A DNA stretch of 64,000 nucleotides from Pleurocapsa sp. PCC 7319. Its GTDB lineage: Bacteria; Cyanobacteriota; Cyanobacteriia; Cyanobacteriales; Xenococcaceae. The notes under the pieces were generated by a model. It was not told where the DNA came from, searched no databases, and saw nothing but the letters and a program-made list of their open reading frames with translations. The stretch covers positions 124,001 through 188,000 of the forward strand of contig NZ_KB235922.1 of the NCBI RefSeq assembly GCF_000332195.1, written 5' to 3'. Each line of letters begins with the position of its first letter. Positions within the stretch are counted from its first letter, which is position 1. Positions 22,725 through 30,172 of the stretch are shown piece by piece. Both the position numbers and the translations under genes were made by a program.

Positions 22725-23978
22725 ATGCTTGCTAGTTCTTCATACGTTGAAACCGAAAGAAATAATTCTTCAGCCAATACCGATATTGATCTAAATTTAG
22801 AAAACCCTAATGATGCTTCCGATAAGTTTCCTGAGGAACTTGTTGAGCTTGATTTAGAGGGGATAGACCCTGACAATATTCGTCGAGGTAGCCGAACCAC
22901 TACTGATTTGGTCAGATTATATCTACAAGAGATTGGTAGAGTTCCTCTACTAGAAAGGGATGAAGAAGTTTCGGAAGCTCAAAAAGTTCAACGCCATATA
23001 AGTATTCTGGAGCAACGTGCTCAGGCTGCTGAGGCAGGCAATAAAATTCTCCAGGAATTTATTGAGCTAGTTGATGTTCATGACCGTCTAGTGACTCAAC
23101 TCAGCCATCGTCCATCCCTCAAAAGATGGTCTATGGCAGTGGGTATGGAAATTCCCCTGTTAAAAGAAAATTTAGCTCAAGGGAAACAGGCTTGGGCAGA
23201 AGTTATTGGCTGTGATGTCAAAGAGTTAGACAAAACTCAAAAGAGTGGCATCCGCGCTAAAGAACACATGATTAAGGCAAATTTACGTCTTGTGGTTTCT
23301 GTCGCCAAGAAATATCAAAATCGTGGTTTAGAATTACTCGATCTGATTCAAGAGGGAACTTTAGGGTTAGAGCGGGCAGTAGAAAAATTTGACCCGACTA
23401 AAGGTTATCGTTTTAGCACTTATGCTTACTGGTGGATTCGTCAGGGGATCACTAGAGCGATCGCAACTCAAAGTCGCACCATTCGTCTTCCTGTACACAT
23501 TACTGAAAAGCTCAATAAAATTAAAAAAGCTCAACGTAAGATCTCTCAAGAAAAAGGACGCACACCCAAAATTGAAGATATTGCCCAAGAGTTAGATATG
23601 ACTGCGGCACAAATTCGCGAAGTCTTGTTGCGTGTTCCGCGCTCAGTCTCTCTGGAAATTAAAGTTGGTAAAGAAAAAGACACCGAGTTGGGAGATTTAT
23701 TAGAAACCGAAAGTGCCTCTCCCGAAGAGACTTTGATGCGAGAGTCTTTACAAAAAGATCTGCATTATCTTTTATCGGAATTAACAACTCGTGAACGGGA
23801 AGTAATTCAGATGCGCTTTGGTTTTGGAGGAGAAAAACCATTTTCTCTAGCTGAGATTGGTCGTTGTTTAGAGTTATCTCGTGAACGTGTACGTCAAATA
23901 GAAGCTAAGGCATTGCAAAAATTACGCCAACCCCGACGCAGAAACTTAATCAGAGATTATCTAGAGTCTCTTAGTTAG
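22725..23978 (+). CDS. sigC: RNA polymerase group 2 sigma factor, SigC-like
   Basis: The 417-residue sigma-70 protein has an acidic N-terminus without the full region 1.1. Region 1.2 follows (TTDLVRLYLQEIGRVPLLERDEE, residues about 62-84). Region 2 is NLRLVVSVAKKYQNRGLELLDLIQEGTLGLERAVEKFDPTKGYRFSTYAYWWIRQGITRAI, split by no insert. Region 3 begins LPVHITEKLNKIKKAQRKI, and region 4 ends in the HTH SLAEIGRCLELSRERVRQIEAKALQKLR. The region 1.2-2 spacer (EVSEAQKVQRHISILEQRA and onward) and the 'TYAYWW' core motif fit cyanobacterial non-essential group 2 sigmas. SigC rather than another group 2 type is my best guess. Confidence 0.85.
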   Translation: MLASSSYVETERNNSSANTDIDLNLENPNDASDKFPEELVELDLEGIDPDNIRRGSRTTTDLVRLYLQEIGRVPLLERDEEVSEAQKVQRHISILEQRAQAAEAGNKILQEFIELVDVHDRLVTQLSHRPSLKRWSMAVGMEIPLLKENLAQGKQAWAEVIGCDVKELDKTQKSGIRAKEHMIKANLRLVVSVAKKYQNRGLELLDLIQEGTLGLERAVEKFDPTKGYRFSTYAYWWIRQGITRAIATQSRTIRLPVHITEKLNKIKKAQRKISQEKGRTPKIEDIAQELDMTAAQIREVLLRVPRSVSLEIKVGKEKDTELGDLLETESASPEETLMRESLQKDLHYLLSELTTREREVIQMRFGFGGEKPFSLAEIGRCLELSRERVRQIEAKALQKLRQPRRRNLIRDYLESLS

Positions 23979-23989
23979 AACCTACAAAA

Positions 23990-24017
23990 GGGATGAGGGA
24001 TAAGGGATAAAGGATAA
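23990..24017 (+). repeat. Heptanucleotide tandem repeat, four units of GGGATAA type
   Basis: The units GGGATGA, GGGATAA, GGGATAA and AGGATAA follow directly after the sigma factor stop codon, in the gap before the convergent holB. Confidence 0.8.
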
Positions 24018-24107
24018 GTAGTTGTAAAGACATTCTTTTTGTCCCATAAATTCATAATTCATCCCTAAGGGCGAAATTCCTGATAATCTAAGGAGAAGCA
24101 GGTAACA

Positions 24108-25058
24108 TTATTCAACCTGAAGTAGTGATAGTAATGTACATTCCCAAATCAAGCGTGGTTGGACATAACTCAGTAGATATTGACGAGTTTTTTCCCACTG
24201 TTGCATTAATCGCACTTGGTGGTTTTGTTGCCAGTAGTAGTATTGCAGATAGTCTACCAGCCATAATTGGGTTGAAGAATCTAATTCACTAGCAATATTC
24301 TTGGCTAACTTAATGGCATCGAGAGGAGTAGCAATTGCGCCCTTTAATTGTTTTAATAGCTCATTGGGAATTGTTTGTAATATCTCCCAAGCGGCGATCG
24401 CTTTTCCTGGACTTCCTTGAGCGATCGCGATTATTTCCGGATATTCTAGGATTGCTTGATAACCGTTTCGTTCTAGTACAGTTTTTAGATTAACTTCTGA
24501 CAGAGGATAAAATTGAATCTTTTGACAGCGAGAAACCAAAGTAGTCAACAAAGAATCAGTATCAGGTGCAATTAAAATCAAGGTTGCGTTTCCTGGCTCT
24601 TCTAATGTTTTTAAAAGTGCATTGGCCGGCTCTTCTGCCATAGTTTGAGCATCTTCAATCACTACAACCTGGCGAGTGGCTTCCAGAGCAGGACGGTTGA
24701 GAAACTGAGTGATACGACGAATCTGTTCAATCCGAATTTTGGGCGGAGTTTTGAATTTTAGTCCTTGTACTGCTGCTGCTGATGCAGTGTATATTTTGCC
24801 TTTACTAAGGTATGTTGGTTCTACCCATAATAAATCTGGATGATTACCTTTATTTAGTTTTCTCTGTGCCAAAGAACATTTATCTGGTGATAAATCTACA
24901 GTCAATAGCACTTGAATAAAACCTTTGGCAACAATACTTTTTCCCACACCTGAACAACCATAAAATAAATAAGCTGGGGCAACACGCTCCAACTTAACCG
25001 CTTGTTGTAATAATTGAACTGCCGTATCTTGACCAAGTAAAGCTTCATAAACATCCAT
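24108..25058 (-). CDS. holB: DNA polymerase III subunit delta'
   Basis: This clamp-loader subunit is an AAA+ protein. The N-terminal GQDTAVQLLQQAV and the P-loop GCSGVGKS (residues about 34-41) are followed by RIEQIRRITQFLNRPALEATRQVVVIEDAQTM (Walker B region), ANALLKTLEEPGNATLILI (the sensor-like LLKxLEEP signature of delta'/DnaX) and LVSRCQKIQFYPL with the arginine-finger SRC motif. The 316-residue length is normal. The Walker A being intact is common in bacterial delta' outside E. coli. It is 30 bases downstream of the FHA gene on the same strand, so the two are probably cotranscribed. Confidence 0.95.
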   Translation of the reverse strand: MDVYEALLGQDTAVQLLQQAVKLERVAPAYLFYGCSGVGKSIVAKGFIQVLLTVDLSPDKCSLAQRKLNKGNHPDLLWVEPTYLSKGKIYTASAAAVQGLKFKTPPKIRIEQIRRITQFLNRPALEATRQVVVIEDAQTMAEEPANALLKTLEEPGNATLILIAPDTDSLLTTLVSRCQKIQFYPLSEVNLKTVLERNGYQAILEYPEIIAIAQGSPGKAIAAWEILQTIPNELLKQLKGAIATPLDAIKLAKNIASELDSSTQLWLVDYLQYYYWQQNHQVRLMQQWEKTRQYLLSYVQPRLIWECTLLSLLQVE

Positions 25059-25088
25059 CTTTAATTAATAATTACTCATTATTATGGA

Positions 25089-25523
25089 TTATGGTTCCTC
25101 TTCAATATCAATCATTGCTGGATCGATCAATGTAATATCATAAGGGTCATCAGGTGGGATGGTTGGAAAAACATCATACTCACGATATTCATAAACAGCT
25201 TCGACCTGAGGTCCAAAAATAACTTTATCTCCGTGTTTTAGGTCGTGAAATCTGACTTTTTTGCCATTAATCAACAGTCCATTAACGCTAGTTTTTCCTT
25301 CCGAGTCACCATCAATAATTCGATAATAGTTGCCATCTTCTTCCTGTCTTTTAACTAAAGTGGCATGATGTCGAGAAACAAATTGAGATTGCAGTAAAAT
25401 ATCGCATTGTGCTCCTCTTCCCAGAGAATAAGTATTTTTTTCCAGATGAATTTCTCGATGCCCTTTGCCATCGGTAACAATTAAGATATACTCTTCTCGA
25501 TGTTTTACAGGTTTTGCAGTCAT
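25089..25523 (-). CDS. FHA domain protein
   Basis: The 144-residue protein is almost only a forkhead-associated domain, which binds phosphothreonine peptides. YSLGRGAQCDILLQ contains the GR motif, FVSRHHATL the SxxH motif, and TSVNGLLINGKKVRFHDLKHGDKVIFG the NG motif and following strands, at residues about 31-108. The short C-terminal tail (FPTIPPDDPYDITLIDP) is acidic. It likely reads Ser/Thr kinase signals. Its location upstream of holB says little about the partner. Confidence 0.92.
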   Translation of the reverse strand: MTAKPVKHREEYILIVTDGKGHREIHLEKNTYSLGRGAQCDILLQSQFVSRHHATLVKRQEEDGNYYRIIDGDSEGKTSVNGLLINGKKVRFHDLKHGDKVIFGPQVEAVYEYREYDVFPTIPPDDPYDITLIDPAMIDIEEEP

Positions 25524-25911
25524 GAGATAGGTCTAAAGTAAGCAGTTGATGTAAACTATCTGCCCATACTAAATAGCAACTAAAAAACAGAGGCATAAAT
25601 ATAAGGGGCTTCGCCCCAGCTATAAGCCATAAGCTATAAGCTATAAGCTTAATTAGAAGAGGTTTTAGACCTCTCCTAATTGCAGAAAGGCGTAAGTTTG
25701 CCGCATCTGCACCAAACAAGTTTGGAGGGGGTCACGGAACCCACAAGCTATAGGTTTAAAGCTACTACGAAAGTAGTCAACTAAAAAGCTTAGAGCCTAG
25801 AGCTTAAAGCTTATAGCTTTTTGATAAGCTAATTTCTTAGCCAAGTTATCCAATAGCTATATTCTCTAGCCTTAGCTTTAGACTACGAAAGTAGCGAGTA
25901 TTAGATAGTTT
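25524..25911. repeat. 388-bp repeat-rich intergenic region
   Basis: It contains, in order: the hairpin GGGGCTTCGCCCC; four ATAAGCT-type heptamers (25622-25649); a 31-base hairpin AATTAG...AGAGGT...ACCTCT...CTAATT (25651-25681); a copy of the sfsA-type palindrome (25682-25710); and the 12-base palindrome CTACGAAAGTAG twice (25765-25776 and 25883-25894). TAGTCAACTAAAAAGC at 25774-25789 is similar to a segment near 5434. ORFs here are not believed. It separates the FHA/holB unit from the metal ATPase gene, both on the minus strand. Confidence 0.75.
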
Positions 25912-28293
25912 TTAATATTTTAACTTTGGCAAATTAAAATTTAATAAGAGGGAGTTAGTGACCACAATCAAAGAACTAGATGCCATTGCTACCGCAGCTA
26001 ACACAGGGGACAGTAATAAACCATATTGAGGTAATAAAATTCCTGCGGCAATAGGAATAGCAAAAACATTGTAGGTCAAAGCCCAAATGAGATTTTGTTT
26101 GATTTTGCTAACTGTTGCTCGACTAAGTTGAATTGATTTTATGACATCTTCAAGTTGGTTTTGCATCAAAACAATATCGGCAGAGGCGATCGCCACATCA
26201 GTGCTGTCTTGAAGTGATATACCAACATCTGCCTGAGCTAAAGCGGGTGCATCATTAATTCCATCTCCAATCATAGCTACTGTTTGACCTTGCTGTTGTA
26301 ATGAGCGGATGATCTGAGCTTTGTCTTCTGGTTTGACTTCTGAGAAAGTCTGAGCAAGATTGAGTTTATCAGCGATCGCCTGAGCAACTTCTGAGCGATC
26401 GCCTGTAAGTAAGACAGTATTTAATCCTAGTTTTTGTAATTGTTCAATAGTTTGAGTTGCATCGGGGCGTAAACTATCTTCTATAGCGATCAACCCCTGT
26501 AAAATACCTGATATAGCTAAGTAGACAACTGTTTTACCTGATTGAGCTAAATATTGAACTTTTAGCTCCTGATCTGCTGAGATTTCAACAGCCTGATTGG
26601 TTAACCATTCTTGATTCCCTAAATATATTCTTTGTCCAGCTACTATTGCCGAAATACCCTGACCTAGAACGCTCTGAAAATCACTAGCTTCTAATAATGA
26701 TAAATTTTGTTGTTGTGCTGCTGTGATAATCCCTTGAGCTAAAGGATGATTGCTATTACTTTCAACGGATGCTGCGATCTGTAATAACTCTTTTTGTGTA
26801 ATATCTCCCAAAGGAATACAGTTAGTAACTTGGGGCATACCACTAGTCAAAGTTCCTGTTTTATCAAAAACTACGGTGTCTAGTTGATAAACTTGTTCTA
26901 GAATATCGCCTCCTTTGATTAAAATCCCTGTTTCGGCACCAATACTTGTACCTACCAAAATTGCCGTAGGCGTAGCCAAACCCAGGGCACAAGGACAGGC
27001 GATTACTAGTACAGCGATCGCTAGTTTTAAGCTTAAGAGTAAAGGTGAAGTTTCCACCTCCATTTGTCCCATAGGCATGGACATGGAGTGAGATGCAGTC
27101 ATTAATACTGATGGCCAAATTTTTGTGCCATAGAAGTACCAAAAGCAGAAAGTTAGAGTAGCGATCGCCATTACTCCATAAGCAAAATATCCAGCAATAG
27201 TGTCTGCCAACTTTTGTACAGGAGCTTTGCGAGTTTGAGCATCTTCTACCAAACTGATTATTTTTGCCAAAATGGTATCTTGACCAATGCCAGTTACTTC
27301 GATAGTGATTACTCCCGACTGATTGATTGTTCCAGCACGTACTATATCAGCGCTTGTTTTAGCTACTGCTACTGACTCCCCAGTTAACATCGATTCATCT
27401 ACAGTAGTTTCACCCACAACTACAGTGCCATCTACAGGAATTTTTTCTCCTGGTAAGACCCTTAACCACTCCCCGGGTTTAACTTGTTCTACAGGGATTT
27501 CAATCGTCTCAGTACTGTCTTGTTTGCTGATTAGTCGGGCAATAGGGGGTTGAAGAGAAACTAGCTGGGTTAAAGCGGCAGATGCTCGATTACGAGCTTT
27601 TCCTTCTAAGGTACGTCCTAATAAGATAAAGCCTAGCAGCATTACCGGCTCATCAAAAAAACATTCCCAACCCAACTGAGGCAAGAACAAGGCAAAACAG
27701 CTAGCTAAATATGCACTGACTGTGCCTAAACCCACGAGAGTATTCATATTGGGCATTCCCTGAACCAGGCTACGCCATCCATCCAGTAAGAGCGATCGCC
27801 CTGGAATTAGTAACGCTAGAGTAGCCAACCCAAAATGTACCCAAATATTGCTAAGTATAGGTATATAGGGTAAACCTAGATGATGTAAATGACCGATACT
27901 GGAAAAGAATAATAATATTGCTGCGGTAACTAATTGACGAACTCGCTGTTGTTCCTGCTGTTTTTGTTTTTCCTGACTTTCTATTCCCGCTTGAAAAATA
28001 CTGCGATCGCTTTGCCGTAGTTGTGTAGGAAAACCAGTCTTAGTTAGCTTCTCTGCCAAGGTTTCTGGAGCAATACTTGCAGCTTCATATTCTACCACTG
28101 CCACTTCCGTAATTAAGTTGACACAAGCAGATATTACTCCCGCATTTTGCTCTAGTTGTCTTTCCACAGCTTTGACACAACCAGCGCACTTCATCCCTTC
28201 CACATCTAAAGCAATGGTCTTTAACTCAGACCTAGTAGAACTATTAAAATTTGCTCTCTCCTGGTTTAAGGGGGATGGAGAAGACTTAACCAT
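25912..28293 (-). CDS. Copper-translocating P1B-type ATPase
   Basis: The 793-residue pump has an N-terminal heavy-metal-associated domain with GMKCAGC (Cys36 and Cys39), about eight transmembrane helices, the membrane metal site CPC at residues 433-435, the phosphorylation site DKTGTLT with Asp477, an HP motif (SNHPLAQG), and GDGINDAPALAQADVGIS. The CPC plus C-terminal MASSS motif indicates Cu(I)/Ag(I) specificity (CopA/CtaA/PacS group). CtaA-type import into the cytosol path and PacS-type thylakoid transport cannot be told apart by sequence here. It appears as a single gene on the minus strand. A His-rich Met-rich loop (TASHSMSMPMGQME, residues about 400-413) lies between membrane segments and may collect copper. 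Confidence 0.93.
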   Translation of the reverse strand: MVKSSPSPLNQERANFNSSTRSELKTIALDVEGMKCAGCVKAVERQLEQNAGVISACVNLITEVAVVEYEAASIAPETLAEKLTKTGFPTQLRQSDRSIFQAGIESQEKQKQQEQQRVRQLVTAAILLFFSSIGHLHHLGLPYIPILSNIWVHFGLATLALLIPGRSLLLDGWRSLVQGMPNMNTLVGLGTVSAYLASCFALFLPQLGWECFFDEPVMLLGFILLGRTLEGKARNRASAALTQLVSLQPPIARLISKQDSTETIEIPVEQVKPGEWLRVLPGEKIPVDGTVVVGETTVDESMLTGESVAVAKTSADIVRAGTINQSGVITIEVTGIGQDTILAKIISLVEDAQTRKAPVQKLADTIAGYFAYGVMAIATLTFCFWYFYGTKIWPSVLMTASHSMSMPMGQMEVETSPLLLSLKLAIAVLVIACPCALGLATPTAILVGTSIGAETGILIKGGDILEQVYQLDTVVFDKTGTLTSGMPQVTNCIPLGDITQKELLQIAASVESNSNHPLAQGIITAAQQQNLSLLEASDFQSVLGQGISAIVAGQRIYLGNQEWLTNQAVEISADQELKVQYLAQSGKTVVYLAISGILQGLIAIEDSLRPDATQTIEQLQKLGLNTVLLTGDRSEVAQAIADKLNLAQTFSEVKPEDKAQIIRSLQQQGQTVAMIGDGINDAPALAQADVGISLQDSTDVAIASADIVLMQNQLEDVIKSIQLSRATVSKIKQNLIWALTYNVFAIPIAAGILLPQYGLLLSPVLAAVAMASSSLIVVTNSLLLNFNLPKLKY

Positions 28294-28346
28294 AAATCTA
28301 AGATCTTAAACAATAATTTAACTTAAACAATAATTTAATTATTAAA

Positions 28347-28367
28347 TAGCTGTTAGCTATTAGCTTT
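28347..28367 (+). repeat. Heptanucleotide tandem repeat, three units of TAGCTNT type
   Basis: TAGCTGT, TAGCTAT and TAGCTTT lie upstream of the ATPase gene. The period is again seven bases. Confidence 0.6.
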
Positions 28368-28440
28368 TATGATCTTAGTTCAATAGGCGGTTGTACTATC
28401 AGAACTCACATTACTAATTTACGATATAAAAAGTTGAGAG

Positions 28441-28530
28441 CGTGTCGTCTGTGGTTCCCAGGCGTTTATACCACCCGTCCGAGTAGTCTTATCCCCGTCT
28501 TGAAAGAAAAGAACGGGGCTTGCGACTGTC
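28441..28530 (+). repeat. Structured intergenic repeat similar to the 19322 element
   Basis: CGTGTCGTCTGTGG is followed by TTCCCAGGCG, TTTATACCACCCGTCCGAG, CTTATCCCCGTC, a 12-base loop, then AACGGGGCTTGCGAC. This block order matches 19322-19415, and the terminal stem CCCCGT/ACGGGG is comparable. It may be the right end of a degraded IS200/IS605-type element, or another structured repeat. It lies between gmd and the ATPase gene (gap 28294-28573). Confidence 0.4.
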
Positions 28531-28573
28531 CATGTTTTACCTGTCAATTATCCATTATCAATTTCTTATTAAC

Positions 28574-29644
28574 TTAATCTACAATGGTGGCAAAATTACG
28601 TCGTAAGTGAGCATGGTCTTCATTACGAATACCATTAGGAGTAGGCAGATTAAGAGCAGCTAGATCAGCATTGACCATGAGTTTCACCAGTTGTTCAAAA
28701 GTAACAGAGGGCTGCCAACCTAATTTTTGCTTGGTTTTACTGGGATCGCCAATCAATAAGTCTACTTCTGCAGGGCGTAGATAACGGGGATCAAAAGCTA
28801 CATAATCTTGCCAATCTAAATTCACGTAACTAAATGCAATATCTAAAAATTCTTTGATTTGGTAAGTTTCTCCTGTAGCTACAACATAGTCATCTGATCG
28901 CTCTTGCTGTAGCATCAGCCACATAGCTTTAACATAATCTTTAGCATAGCCCCAGTCCCTTTTGGAGTCTAAATTACCCATGTAAAGCTTTTTTTGCTGA
29001 CCGGCAACTATACGAGCGAGCGCTCTGGTGATTTTACGTGTCACAAAAGTTTCGCCACGGCGAGGAGATTCATGATTAAATAAAATTCCGTTACAGGCAA
29101 ATAAATCATAAGATTCACGGTAGTTTACCGTTTGCCAATGAGCATAAACTTTGGCACAGGCATAGGGACTACGGGGATAAAACGGAGTAGTTTCTTTTTG
29201 AGGTACTTCCTGTACCTTACCAAACATTTCGGAAGAACCAGCTTGATAAAATCTGACTTCAATTCCGGTCCGTTGCTGATAGTCTCTGATAGCTTCTAAT
29301 AGACGTAAAGTGCCCATCCCGACAGAGTCAACAGTGTATTCGGGCGAGTCAAAACTAACCTTAACATGAGACTGCGAACCCAAATTATAGATCTCGACGG
29401 GTTTCACTTCTTCCAGAATGCGTCTGAGGGTAGTCCCGTCAGTTAAATCGCCATAATGAAGAAATAATCTGGCTTCTGGACTATGAGGGTCAATATATAG
29501 ATGATCGATGCGATCGGTATTGAAAGTAGAAGTTCGACGAATGATGCCGTGAACTTCATAGCCTTTGTCAAGTAAAAATTCGCTTAAATAAGAACCATCT
29601 TGACCAGTAATGCCTGTGAGCAATGCTACTTTGTGCTTAGTCAT
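28574..29644 (-). CDS. gmd: GDP-mannose 4,6-dehydratase
   Basis: It converts GDP-D-mannose to GDP-4-keto-6-deoxy-D-mannose, the precursor of GDP-fucose, rhamnose and related sugars, using bound NADP. The 356-residue SDR protein starts with [19 protein letters not shown] (cofactor-binding GxxGxxG). It shows [18 protein letters not shown], the active-site [10 protein letters not shown] and YxxxK (YACAK), and [17 protein letters not shown], all diagnostic. The reductase/epimerase that would complete GDP-fucose is not in the window. It marks the distal end of the polysaccharide locus. Confidence 0.97.
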   Translation of the reverse strand: MTKHKVALLTGITGQDGSYLSEFLLDKGYEVHGIIRRTSTFNTDRIDHLYIDPHSPEARLFLHYGDLTDGTTLRRILEEVKPVEIYNLGSQSHVKVSFDSPEYTVDSVGMGTLRLLEAIRDYQQRTGIEVRFYQAGSSEMFGKVQEVPQKETTPFYPRSPYACAKVYAHWQTVNYRESYDLFACNGILFNHESPRRGETFVTRKITRALARIVAGQQKKLYMGNLDSKRDWGYAKDYVKAMWLMLQQERSDDYVVATGETYQIKEFLDIAFSYVNLDWQDYVAFDPRYLRPAEVDLLIGDPSKTKQKLGWQPSVTFEQLVKLMVNADLAALNLPTPNGIRNEDHAHLRRNFATIVD

Positions 29645-30172
29645 TTTAAATAAATTTTCTATTTGCTTATATTTGATATAAAGAATCTTATTCTATAGTT
29701 GATTGTTAACATTAAACAATTAATTTTTGGTGCTCATGTAAATTAAAATAAGCAAATAAGCTCATAATAATTATTGGAGACATTTGCCAGTTAATTAGTA
29801 AATATAATTAATCCCGTTTGTCTTGTCATCAGTATTAATACTATCAGACATGATTTATGGTATTATTTATTTTTTTTTAATATAATTGAATAGCGAATAA
29901 CAGATAATAAATGAATATCTAATGAGCGTCAGATATGCCTTTATTATTTTAGCTATTAGGGTTTAAAAAATTATCTTTATAAAATCCTGTTGTAAATTTA
30001 TCTATAATGAAATTAGGACAATCGTATCTTATTTTTGAAAGACAGATGAAATAATAATTTCAGGAATTAACTCCTATTTTTAATAAATCAATAAAATTTT
30101 TGCTGGATAATATTTTATTGATTCAGATATGATTCTACTGACAATTCAATATACTAAAATCGATACAAAATT
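29645..30172. other. 528-bp AT-rich intergenic region
   Basis: The region is strongly AT-rich, with runs such as a TATTTATTTTTTTTTAA stretch near 29864. No coding frame, repeat family or clear hairpin was recognised. It would carry the gmd promoter and the 3' end of the preceding minus-strand unit. Confidence 0.5.

Noticed and set aside
22480-22794. 104-codon ORF upstream of and overlapping the sigma factor start
   Set aside because: It is out of frame with the sigma gene, lacks motifs and runs into its coding sequence. Judged non-coding leader.
25351-25719. 122-codon minus-strand ORF upstream of and overlapping the FHA gene
   Set aside because: It is in another frame than the FHA gene and spans the repeat-rich region. 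The FHA start at 25523 is well supported by the domain.
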